Source: Taudactylus pleione
Lineage: Eukaryota; Chordata; Amphibia; Anura; Myobatrachidae
NCBI GenBank assembly: GCA_031769625.1
Contig: JAUIMM010002292.1
Location: forward strand, 186,001 to 250,000
Reading direction: 5' to 3'
DNA: 64,000 bases
Below are positions 25,201-36,751 of the stretch, piece by piece. Position numbers and translations under genes: made by a program. A model generated the notes under the pieces. That model was given only the letters and a program-made list of their open reading frames with translations, was not told where the DNA came from and searched no databases. Each line of letters starts with the position of its first letter. Position 1 is the stretch's first letter.

Positions 25201-28200
25201 TTCTCCCATGTTGCATTTAAGAGAAAACAGCAAATGCACGTTTTAGGCCAAAATGCATGGAAAGCAATGAAAACAACAAAAGCGCATACTTTGTGATATC
25301 TCCTCTTGTAGCAAACACAGACAGCTCAAAATTTCACTGGATGTGTTGAAGACCAAGACCCACAAATGTGATGTGAAATGGTTTTTCTCCCATGTTGCAT
25401 TTAAGAGAAAACAGCAAATGCACGTTTTAGGCCAAAATGCAATGAAAGCAATGGAAACAACAAAAGCGCATACTTTGTGTTATCTCCTCTTGTAGCCAAC
25501 ACAGACAGCTCAAAATTTCACTGGATGTGTTGAAGACCAAGACCCACAAATGTGATGTGAAATGGTTTTTCTCCCATATTTGCGTTTAAGAGAAAACAGC
25601 AATTGCTCGTTTTAGGCCAAAATGCATTGAAAGCAATGGAAACAACAAAAGCGCATACTTTGTGTTATCTCCTCTTGTAGCAAACACAGACAGCTCAAAA
25701 TTTCACTGGATGTGTTGAAGACCAAGACCCACAAATGTGATGTGAAATCGTTTTTCTCCCATGTTGCGTTTAAGAGAAAACAGCAAATGCTCGTTTTAGG
25801 CCAAAATGCATTGAAAGCAATGGAAACAACAAAAGCGCATACTTTGTGTTATCTCCTCTTGTAGCAAACACAGACAGCTCAAAATTTCACTGGATGTGTT
25901 GAAGACCAAGACCCACAAATGTGATGTGAAATGGTTTTTCTCCCATGTTGCGTTTAAGAGAAAACAGCAATTGCTCGTTTTAGGCCAAAATGCATTGAAA
26001 GCAATGGAAACAACAAAAGCGCATACTTTGTGTTATCTCCTCTTGTAGCAAACACAGACAGCTCAAAATTTCACTGGATGTGTTGAAGACCAAGACCCAC
26101 AAATGTGATGTGAAATCGTTTTTCTCCCATGTTGCGTTTAAGAGAAAACAGCAAATGCACGTTTTAGGCCAAAATGCAATGAAAGCAATGGAAACAACAA
26201 AAGCGCATACTTTGTGTTATCTCCTCTTGTAGCAAACACAGACAGCTCAAAATTTCACTGGATGTGTTGAAGACCAAGACCCACAAATGTGATGTGAAAT
26301 GGTTTTTCTCCCATGTTGCATTTAAGAGAAAACAGCAATTGCTCGTTTTAGGCCAAAATGCATTGAAAGCAATGGAAACAACAAAAGCGCATACTTTGTG
26401 TTATCTCCTCTTGTAGCAAACACAGACAGCTCAAAATTTCACTGGATGTGTTGAAGACCAAGACCCACAAATGTGATGTGAAATGGTTTTTCTCCCATGT
26501 TGCATTTAAGAGAAAACAGCAAATGCACGTTTTAGGCCAAAATGCATGGAAAGCAATGGAAACAACAAAAGCGCATACTTTGTGATATCTCCTCTTGTAG
26601 CAAAGACAGACAGCTCAAAATTTCACTGGATGTGTTGAAGACCAAGACCCACAAATGTGATGTGAAATGGTTTTTCTCCCATGTTGCATTTAAGAGAAAA
26701 CAGCAATTGCTCGTTTTAGTCCAAAATGCATTGAAAGCAATGGAAACAACAAAAGCGCATACTTTGTGTTATCTCCTCTTGTAGCAAACACAGACAGCTC
26801 AAAATTTCACTGGATGTGTTGAAGACCAAGACCCACAAATGTGATGTGAAATGGTTTTTCTCCCATGTTGCATTTAAGAGAAAACAGCAAATGCACGTTT
26901 TAGGCCAAAATGCAATGAAAGCAATGGAAACAACAAAAGCGCATACTTTGTGTTATCTCCTCTTGTAGCAAACACAGACAGCTCAAAATTTCACTGGATG
27001 TGTTGAAAACCAAAACCCACAAATGTGATGTGAAATGGTTTTTCTCCCATGTTGCGTTTAAGAGAAAACAGCAATTGCTCGTTTTAGGCCAAAATGCATT
27101 GAAAGCAATGGAAACAACAAAAGCACATACTTTGTGTTATCTCCTCTTGTAGCAAACACAGACAGCTCAAAATTTCACTGGATGTGTTGAAGACCAAGAC
27201 CCACAATTGTGATGTGAAATGGTTTTTCTCCCATGTTGCGTTTAAGAGAAAACAGCAAATGCTCGTTTTTAGCAAAAATGCATTGAAAGCAGTGGAAACA
27301 ACAAAAGGGCATACTTTGTGATATCTCCTCTTGTAGCAAACACAGACAGCTCAAAATTTCACTGGATGTGTTGAAGACCAAGACCCACAAATGTGATGTG
27401 AAATGGTTTTTCTCCCATGTTGCATTTAAGAGAAAACAGCAAATGCACGTTTTAGGCCAAAATGCATTGAATGCAATGGAAACAACAAAAGTGCATACTT
27501 TGTGTTATCTCCTCTTGTAGCAAACACAGACAGCTCAAAATTTCACTGGATATGTTGAAGACCAAGACCCACAAATGTGATGTGAAATGGTTTTTCTCCC
27601 ATGTTGCATTTAAGAGAAAACAGCAAATGCACGTTTTAGGCCAAAATGCATGGAAAGCAATGAAAACAACAAAAGCGCATACTTTGTGATATCTCCTCTT
27701 GTAGCAAACACAGACAGCTCAAAATTTCACTGGATGTGTTGAAGACCAAGACCCACAAATGTGATGTGAAATGGTTTTTCTCCCATGTTGCATTTAAGAG
27801 AAAACAGCAAATGCACGTTTTAGGCCAAAATGCAATGAAAGCAATGGAAACAACAAAAGCGCATACTTTGTGTTATCTCCTCTTGTAGCCAACACAGACA
27901 GCTCAAAATTTCACTGGATGTGTTGAAGACCAAGACCCACAAATGTGATGTGAAATGGTTTTTCTCCCATATTTGCGTTTAAGAGAAAACAGCAATTGCT
28001 CGTTTTAGGCCAAAATGCATTGAAAGCAATGGAAACAACAAAAGCGCATACTTTGTGTTATCTCCTCTTGTAGCAAACACAGACAGCTCAAAATTTCACT
28101 GGATGTGTTGAAGACCAAGACCCACAAATGTGATGTGAAATCGTTTTTCTCACATGTTGCGTTTAAGAGAAAACAGCAAATGCTCGTTTTAGGCCAAAAT

Positions 28201-28684
28201 GCATTGAAAGCAATGGAAACAACAAAAGCGCATACTTTGTGTTATCTCCTCTTGTAGCAAACACAGACAGCTCAAAATTTCACTGGATGTGTTGAAGACC
28301 AAGACCCACAAATGTGATGTGAAATGGTTTTTCTCCCATGTTGCGTTTAAGAGAAAACAGCAAATGCTCGTTTTTGGCAAAAATGCATTGAAAGCAGTTG
28401 AAACAACAAAAGCGCATACTTTGTGTTATCTCCTCTTTTAGCAAACACAGACAGCTCAAAATTTCACTGGATGTGTTGAAGACCAAGACCCACAAATGTG
28501 ATGTGAAATGGTTTTTCTCCCATGTTGCATTTAAGAGAAAACAGCAAATGCACGTTTTAGGCCAAAATGCATTGAAAGAAATGGAAACAACAAAAGCACA
28601 TACTTTGTGATATCTCCTCTTGTAGCAAACACAGACAGCTCAAAATTTCACTGGATGTGTTGAAGACCAAGACCCACAAATGTG
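22243..28684. repeat. 35-monomer tandem duplication, copy 2 (6,442 bp)
   Basis: This is the second, almost identical copy of the preceding unit. The only difference I noticed is 'gtgaaaagg' at 22,614 against 'gtgaaatgg' at 16,172. The homology stops at 28,685, where 'gtgatgtg' replaces the 'gtgaagtg' that opens both copies, so the copies are directly abutting. Both contain the 6-mer module (26,504-27,607 here) and the three-monomer block that the 25-mer lacks. Such near-identity over 6.4 kb implies a very recent duplication, recent conversion, or an assembly duplication. Confidence 0.92.
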
Positions 28685-30553
28685 ATGTGAAATGGTTTTT
28701 CTCCCATGTTGCATTTAAGAGAAAACAGCAAATGCTCGTTTTTGGCAAAAATGCATTGAAAGCAGGGGAAGCAACAAAAGCGCATACTTTGTGTTATCTC
28801 CTCTTGTAGCAAACACAGACAGCTCAAAATTTCACTGGATGTGTTGAAGACCAAGACCCACAAATGTGATGTGAAATGGTTTTTCTCCCATGTTGCGCTT
28901 AAGAGAAAACAGCAATTGCTCGTTTTAGGCCAAAATGCATTGAAAGCAATGGAAACAACAAAAGCGCATACTTTGTGTTATCTCCTCTTGTAGCAAACAC
29001 AGACAGCTCAAAATTTCACTGGATGTGTTGAAGACCAAGACCCACAAATGTGATGAGAAATGGTTTTTCTCCCATGTTGCATTTAAGAGAAAACAGCAAA
29101 TGCACGTTTTAGGCCAAAATGCATTGAAAGCAATGGAAACAACAAAAGCGCATACTTTGTGATATCTCCTCTTGTAGCAAACACAGACAGCTCAAAATTT
29201 CACTGGATGTGTTGAAGACCAAGACCCACAAATGTGATGTGAAATGGTTTTTCTCCCATGTTGCATTTAAGAGAAAACAGCAATTGCTCGTTTTAGGCCA
29301 AAATGCATTGAAAGCAATGGAAACAACAAAAGCGCATACTTTGTGTTATCTCCTCTTGTAGGAAACAAAGACAGCTCAAAATTTCACTGGATGTGTTGAA
29401 GACCAAGACCCACAAATGTGATGTGAAATGGTTTTTCTCCCATGTTGCATTTAAGAGAAAACAGCAAATGCACGTTTTAGGCCAAAATGCATGGAAAGCA
29501 ATGGAAACAACAAAAGCGCATACTTTGTGATATCTCCTCTTGTAGCAAAGACAGACAGCTCAAAATTTCACTGGATGTGTTGAAGACCAAGACCCACAAA
29601 TGTGATGTGAAATGGTTTTTCTCCCATGTTGCGTTTAAGAGAAAACAGCAAATGCTCGTTTTTAGCAAAAATGCATTGAAAGCAGTGGAAACAACAAAAG
29701 TGCATACTTTGTGATATCTCCTCTTGTAGCAAACACAGACAGCTCAAAATTTCACTGGATGTGTTGAAGACCAAGACCCACAAATGTGATGTGAAATGGT
29801 TTTTCTCCCATGTTGCATTTAAGAGAAAACAGCAAATGCACGTTTTAGGCCAAAATGCATTGAAAGCAATGGAAACAACAAAAGTGCATACTTTGTGTTA
29901 TCTCCTCTTGTAGCAAACACAGACAGCTCAAAATTTCACTGGATATGTTGAAGACCAAGACCCACAAATGTGATGTGAAATGGTTTTTCTCCCATGTTGC
30001 ATTTAAGAGAAAACAGCAAATGCACGTTTTAGGCCAAAATGCATGGAAAGCAATGAAAACAACAAAAGCGCATACTTTGTGATATCTCCTCTTGTAGCAA
30101 ACACAGACAGCTCAAAATTTCACTGGATGTGTTGAAGACCAAGACCCACAAATGTGATGTGAAATGGTTTTTCTCCCATGTTGCATTTAAGAGAAAACAG
30201 CAATTGCTCGTTTTAGGCCAAAATGCAATGAAAGCAATGGAAACAACAAAAGCGCATACTTTCTGTTATCTCCTCTTGTAGCAAACACAGACAGCTCAAA
30301 ATTTCACTGGATGTGTTGAAGACCAAGACCCACAAATGTGATGTGAAATGGTTTTTCTCCCATGTTGCGTTTAAGAGAAAACAGCAAATGCTCGTTTTTA
30401 GCAAAAATGCATTGAAAGCAGTGGAAACAACAAAAGTGCATACTTTGTGATATCTCCTCTTGTAGCAAACACAGACAGCTCAAAATTTCACTGGATGTGT
30501 TGAAGACCAATACCCACAAATGTGATGTGAAATGGTTTTTCTCCCATGTTGCT
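28685..30553. repeat. Transition block between HOR families
   Basis: It starts with an R monomer carrying 'caggggaagc' and a 'gcgctt' Q monomer, as at 4,784-5,150, but then departs with 'gatgagaaatgg' (29,053) and 'gtaggaaacaaag' (29,358), neither of which I saw elsewhere. Further on it contains 'gcatggaaag' and 'tttttagcaaaaa' monomers in a shortened version of the 6-mer module (29,487-30,520). It looks like a mosaic of older blocks instead of a clean copy of one. Confidence 0.6.
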
Positions 30554-31657
30554 TTTAAGAGAAAACAGCAAATGCACGTTTTAGGCTAAAATGCATTGAA
30601 AGCAATGGAAACAACAAAAGCGCATACTTTGTGTTATCTCCTCTTGTAGCAAACACAGACAGCTCAAAATTTCACTGGATGTGTTGAAGACCAAGACCCA
30701 CAAATGTGATGTGAAATGGTTTTTCTCCCATGTTGCATTTAAGAGAAAACAGCAAATGCACGTTTTAGGCCAAAATGCATGGAAAGCAATGGAAACAACA
30801 AAAGCGCATACTTTGTGATATCTCCTCTTGTAGCAAAGACAGACAGCTCAAAATTTCACTGGATGTGTTGAAGACCAATACCCACAAATGTGATGTGAAA
30901 TGGTTTTTCTCCCATGTTGCATTTAAGAGAAAACAGCAAATGCACGTTTTAGGCTAAAATGCATTGAAAGCAATGGAAACAACAAAAGCGCATACTTTGT
31001 GTTATCTCCTCTTGTAGCAAACACAGACAGCTCAAAATTTCACTGGATGTGTTGAAGACCAAGACCCACAAATGTGATGTGAAATGGTTTTTCTCCGATG
31101 TTGCATTTAAGAGAAAACAGCAAATGCACGTTTTAGGCCAAAATGCATGGAAAGCAATGGAAACAACAAAAGTGCATACTTTGTGATATCTCCACTTGTA
31201 GCAAAGACAGACAGCTCAAAATTTCACTGGATGTGTTGAAGGGCAAGACCCACAAATGTGATGTGAAATGGTTTTTCTCCCATGTTGCGTTTAAGAGAAA
31301 ACAGCAATTGCTCGTTTTAGGCCAAAATGCATTGAAAGCAATGGAAACAACAAAAGCGCATACTTTGTGTTATCTCCTCTTGTAGCAAACACAGACAGCT
31401 CAAAATTTCACTGGCTGTGTTGAAGACCAAGACCCACAAATGTGATGTGAAATGGTTTTTCTCCCATGTTGCATTTAAGAGAAAACAGCAAATGCACTTT
31501 TTATGCCAAAATGCATTGAAAGCAATGGAAACAACAAAAGCGCATACTTTGTGATATCTCCTCTTGTAGCAAACACAGACAGCTCAAAATTTCACTGGAT
31601 GTGTTGAAGACCAATACCCACAAATGTGATGTGAAATGGTTTTTCTCCCATGTTGCA
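30554..31657. repeat. 6-monomer HOR unit with 'ggctaaaatg' mark, copy 1
   Basis: The order is P ('ttaggctaaaatg'), P ('gcatggaaag'), P ('ttaggctaaaatg'), P ('gcatggaaag'), Q following 'gaagggcaagacc', P ('cactttttatgcc'). The whole series recurs 1,104 bp downstream. Private marks are 'ttctccgatg' (31,093) and 'tctccacttg' (31,188). Confidence 0.75.
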
Positions 31658-32761
31658 TTTAAGAGAAAACAGCAAATGCACGTTTTAGGCTAAAATGCAT
31701 TGAAAGCAATGGAAACAACAAAAGCGCATACTTTGTGTTATCTCCTCTTGTAGCAAACACAGACAGCTCAAAATTTCACTGGATGTGTTGAAGACCAAGA
31801 CCCACAAATGTGATGTGAAATGGTTTTTCTCCCATGTTGCATTTAAGAGAAAACAGCAAATGCACGTTTTAGGCCAAAATGCATGGAAAGCAATGGAAAC
31901 AACAAAAGCGCATACTTTGTGATATCTCCTCTTGTAGCAAAGACAGACAGCTCAAAATTTCACTGGATGTGTTGAAGACCAATACCCACAAATGTGATGT
32001 GAAATGGTTTTTCTCCCATGTTGCATTTAAGAGAAAACAGCAAATGCACGTTTTAGGCTAAAATGCATTGAAAGCAATGGAAACAACAAAAGCGCATACT
32101 TTGTGTTATCTCCTCTTGTAGCAAACACAGACAGCTCAAAATTTCACTGGATGTGTTGAAGACCAAGACCCACAAATGTGATGTGAAATGGTTTTTCTCC
32201 CATGTTGCATTTAAGAGAAAACAGCAAATGCACGTTTTAGGCCAAAATGCATGGAAAGCAATGGAAACAACAAAAGCGCATACTTTGTGATATCTCCTCT
32301 TGTAGCAAAGACAGACAGCTCAAAATTTCACTGGATGTGTTGAAGAGCAAGACCCACAAATGTGATGTGAAATGGTTTTTTCTCCCATGTTGCGTTTAAG
32401 AGAAAACAGCAATTGCTCGTTTTAGGCCAAAATGCATTGAAAGCAATGGAAACAACAAAAGTGCATACTTTGTGTTATCTCCTCTTGTAGCAAACACAGA
32501 CAGCTCAAAATTTCACTGGCTGTGTTGAAGACCAAGACCCACAAATGTGATGTGAAATGGTTTTTCTCCCATGTTGCATTTAAGAGAAAACAGCAAATGC
32601 ACTTTTTATGCCAAAATGCATTGAAAGCAATGGAAACAACAAAAGCGCATACTTTGTGAAATCTCCTCTTGTAGCAAACACAGACAGCTCAAAATTTCAC
32701 TGGATGTGTTGAAGACCAAGACCCACAAATGTGATGTGAAATGGTTTTTCTCCCATGTTGC
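31658..32761. repeat. 6-monomer HOR unit with 'ggctaaaatg' mark, copy 2
   Basis: The 'ggctaaaatg' marks at about 31,690 and 32,058 correspond to those at about 30,586 and 30,954. The final Q and P units ('gaagagcaagacc', 'cactttttatgcc') also match 10,620-10,890, so the 6-mer was built next to the start of a 25-mer-type block. The first six-T version of the 'ggtttttctccc' tract appears here at 32,374-32,379. Confidence 0.75.
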
Positions 32762-34540
32762 TTTTAAGAGAAAACAGCAAATGCTCGTTTTTGGCAAAAA
32801 TGCATTGAATGCAGGTGGAAACAATAAAAGCGCATACTTTTGTGTTATCTCCTCTTGTAGCAAACACAGACAGCTCAAAATTTCACTGGATGTGTTGAAG
32901 ACCAACACCCACAAATGTGAAGTGAAATGGTTTTTCTCCATGTTGCATTAAGAGAAAACAGCAAATGCACGTTTTAGGCCAAAATGCATTGAAAGCAATG
33001 GAAACAACCAAAGTGCATACTTTGTATTATCTTCTCTTGTAGCAAACACAGACAGCTCAAAATTTCACTGGATGTGTTGAAGACCAAGACCCACAAATGT
33101 GATGTGAAATGGTTTTTCTCCCATGTTGCGTTTAAGAGAAAACAGCAATTGCTAGGCCAAAATGCATTGAAAGCAATGGAAACAACAAAAGCACATACTT
33201 TGTGTTATCTCCTCTTGTAGCAAACACAGACAGCTCAAAATTTCACTGGATGCGTTGAAGACCAAGACCCACAAATGTAATGTGAAATGGTTTTTCTCCC
33301 ATGTTGCATTTAAGAGAAAACAGCAAATGCACGTTTTAGGCCAAAATGCATTGAAAGCAATGGAAACAACAAAAGCGCATACTTTGTGATATCTCCTCTT
33401 GTAGCAAACACAGACAGCTCAAAATTTCACTGGATGTGTTGAAGACCAAGACCCACAAAAGTCATGTGAAATGGTTTTTCTCCCATATTGCGTTTAAGAG
33501 AAAACAGCAAATGCTCATTTTAGGCCAAAATGCATTGAAAGCAATGGAAACAACAAAAGCGCATACTTTGTGTTATCTCCTCTTGTAGCAAACACAGACA
33601 GATCAAAATTTCACTGGATGTGTTGAAGACCATGACCCACAAATGTGATGTGAAATGGTTTTTCTCCCATGTTGCATTTAAGAGAAAACAGCAATTGCTC
33701 GTTTTAGGCCAAAATGCATTGAAAGCAATGGAAACAACAAAAGCGCATACTTTGTGTTATCTCCTCTTGTAGCAAACACAGACAGCTCAAAATTTCACTG
33801 GATGTGTTGAAGACCAAGACCCACAAATGTGATGTGAAATGGTTTTTCTCCCATGTTGCATTTAAGAGAAAACAGCAAATGCACGTTTTAGGCCAAAATG
33901 CATTGAAAGCAATGGAAACAACAAAAGCGCATGCTTTGTGATATCGCCTCTTGTAGCAAACACAGACAGCTCAAAATTTCACTGGATGTGTTGAAGACCA
34001 ATACCCACAAATGTGATGTGAAATGGTTTTTCTCCCATGTTGCATTTAAGAGAAAACAGCAAATGCACGTTTTAGGCCAAAATGCATTGAAAGCAATGGA
34101 AACAACAAAAGCGCATTCTTTGTGATATCTCCTCTTGTAGCAAACACAGACAGCTCAAAATTTCACTGGATGTGTTGAAGACCAATACCCACAAATGTGA
34201 TGTGAAATGGTTTTTCTCCCATGTTGCATTTAAGAGAAAACAGCAAATGCACGTTTTAGGCCAAAATGCAATGAAAGCAATGGAAACAACAAAAGCGCAT
34301 ACTTTGTGTTATCTCCTCTTGTAGCAAACACAGACAGCTCAAAATTTCACTGGATGTGTTGAAGACCGAGACCCACAAATGTGATGTGAAATGTTTTTTC
34401 TCCCATGTTGCATTTAAGAGAAAACAGCAATTGCTTGTTTTAGGCCAAAATGCATTGAAAGCAATGGAAACAACAAAAGCTCATACTTTGTGTTATCTCC
34501 TCTTGTAGCAAACACAGACAGCTCAAAATTTCACTGGATG
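32762..34540. repeat. Degenerate, indel-rich partial copy of the 25/35-mer block
   Basis: The variant order ('gtgaagtg' at 32,919, 'gtattatcttc' at 33,025, 'ggatgcgttg' at 33,249, 'aaaagtcatg' at 33,459, one 'gatatcgcc' at 33,940, 'aaaagctcat' at 34,476) follows 11,040-12,500 and 15,640-17,700. This copy has only one of the two 'gatatcgcc' monomers. It also carries small indels in quick succession: +1 near 32,814 ('caggtgg'), +1 near 32,840 ('cttttgtg'), -1 near 32,938 ('tctccatg'), -1 near 32,948 ('gcattaag') and -6 near 33,154 ('caattgctaggcc'). No other stretch is like this. Confidence 0.8.
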
Positions 34541-36751
34541 TGTTGAAGACCAAGACCCACAAATGTGATGTGAAATGGTTTTTCTCCCATGTTGCGTTTA
34601 AGAGAAAACAGCAAATGCTCGTTTTTGGCAAAAATGCATTGAAAGCAGTGGAAACAACAAAAGCGCATACTTTGTGTTATCTCTTCTTGTAGCAAACACA
34701 GACAGCTCAAAATTTCACTGGATGTGTTGAAGACCAAGACCCACAAATGTGATGTGAAATGGTTTTTCTCCCATGTTGCGTTTAAGAGAAAACAGCAAAT
34801 GCACGTTTTAGGCCAAAATGCATTGAAAGCAATGGAAACAACAAAAGCGCATACTTTGTGTTATCTCCTCTTGTAGCAAACACAGACAGCTCAAAATTTC
34901 ACTGGATGTGTTGAAGACTAAGACCCACAAATGTGATGTGAAATGGTTTTTTCTCCCATGTTGCATTTAAGAGAAAACAGCAAATGCACGTTTTAGGCCA
35001 AAATGCATTGAAAGCAATGGAAACAACAAAAGCGCATACTTTGTGATATATCCTCTTGTAGCAAACACAGACAGCTCAAAATTTCACTGGATGTGTTGAA
35101 GACCAAGACCCACAAATGTGATGTGAAATGGTTTTTCTCCCATGTTGCATTTAAGAGAAAACAGCAAATGCACGTTTTAGGCCAAAATGCATGGAAAGCA
35201 ATGGAAACAACAAAAGCGCATACTTTGTGATATCTCCTCTTGTAGCAAAGATAGACAGCTCAAAATTTCACTGGATGTGTTGAAGACCAAGACCCACAAA
35301 TGTGATGTGAAATGGTTTTTCTCCCATGTTGCGTTTAAGAGAAAACAGCAATTGCTCGTTTTAGGGCAAAATGCATTGAAAGCAAAGGAAACAACAAAAG
35401 CGCATACTTTGTGTTATCTCCTCTTGTAGCAAACACAGACAGCTCAAAATTTCACTGGATGTGTTGAAGACCAAGACCGACAAATGTGATGTGAAATGGT
35501 TTTTCTCCCATGTTGCATTTAAGAGAAAACAGCAAATGCTCGTTTTAGGCCAAAATGCATTGAAAGCAATGGAAACAACAAAAGCACATACTTTGTGTTA
35601 TCTCCTCTTGTAGCAAACACAGACAGCTCAAAATTTCACTGGATGTGTTGAAGACCAAGACCCACAAATGTGATGTGAAATGGTTTTTTCTCCCATGTTG
35701 CATTTAAGAGAAAACAGCAAATGCACGTTTTAGGCCAAAATGCATGGAAAGCAATGGAAACAACAAAAGCGCATACTTTGTGATATCTCCTCTTGTAGCA
35801 AACACAGACAGCTCAAAATTTCACTGGATGTGTTGAAGACCAAAACCCACAAATGTGATGTGAAATGGTTTTTCTCCCATGTTGCGTTTAAGAGAAAACA
35901 GCAAATGCTCATTTTAGGCCAAAATGCATTGAAAGCAATGGAAACAACAAAAGCGCATACTTTGTGTTCTCTCCTCTTGTAGCAAACACAGACAGCTCAA
36001 AATTTCACTGGATGTGTTGAAGACCAAGACCCACAAATGTCATGTGAAATAGTTTTTCTCCCATATTGCGTTTAAGAGAAAACAGCAAATGCTCGTTTTT
36101 GGCCAAAATGCTTTGAAAGCAATGGAAACAACAAAAGCACCTACTTTGTGTTATCTCCTCTTGTAGCAAACACAGACAGCTCAAAATTTCACTGGATGTG
36201 TTGAAGACCATGACCCACAAATGTGATGTGAAATGGTTTTTCTCCCATGCTGCGTTTAAGAGAAAACAGCAAATGCACGTTTTAGGCCAAAATGCATTGA
36301 AAGCAATGGAAACAACAAAAGCACATACTTTGTGATATCTCCTCTTGTAGCAAACACAGACAGCTCAAAATTTCACTGGATGTGTTGAAGACCAAGACCC
36401 ACAAATGTGATGTGAAATGGTTTTTTCTCCCATGTTGCATTTAAGAGAAAAAAGCAATTGCTCGTTTTAGGCCAAAATGCATTGAAAGCAATGGAAACAA
36501 CAAAAGCGCATACTTTGTGTTATCTCCTCTTGTAGCAAACACAGACAGCTCAAAATTTCACTGGATGTGTTGAAGACCAAGACCCACAAATGTGATGTGA
36601 AATGGTTTTTCTCCCATGTTGCATTTAAGAGAAAACAGCAAATGCACTTTTTATGCCAAAATGCATTGAAAGCAATGGAAACAACAAAAGCGCATACTTT
36701 ATGATATCTCCTCTTGTAGCAAACACAGACAGCTCAAAATTTCACTGGATG
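34541..36751. repeat. 12-monomer HOR unit, copy 1 (2,211 bp)
   Basis: Marks in order are R with 'gttatctcttcttg' (34,678), 'gaagactaag' (34,914), 'tgatatatcc' (35,044), 'aaagatagac' (35,247), 'tttagggcaaaatg' with 'gcaaaggaaac' (35,360-35,388), 'agaccgacaa' (35,475), 'gtgttctctcc' (35,966) and 'gcatgctgcg' variants. The same order lies about 2,210 bp downstream. This copy has three six-T tracts (34,945, 35,684, 36,421), each five T in copy 2, which explains its extra 3 bp. Confidence 0.85.

Noticed and set aside
28685..30553. Mobile element insertion or unique spacer in the transition block
   Set aside because: The 184-bp phase is kept throughout and every base aligns to the monomer; only variant order changes.
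35361..35366. 'ttaggg' resembling telomere repeat (also near 37,572, 43,648 and 57,632)
   Set aside because: It is a single hexamer produced by 'ttaggcc' changing to 'ttagggc' in one monomer lineage and is never in tandem.
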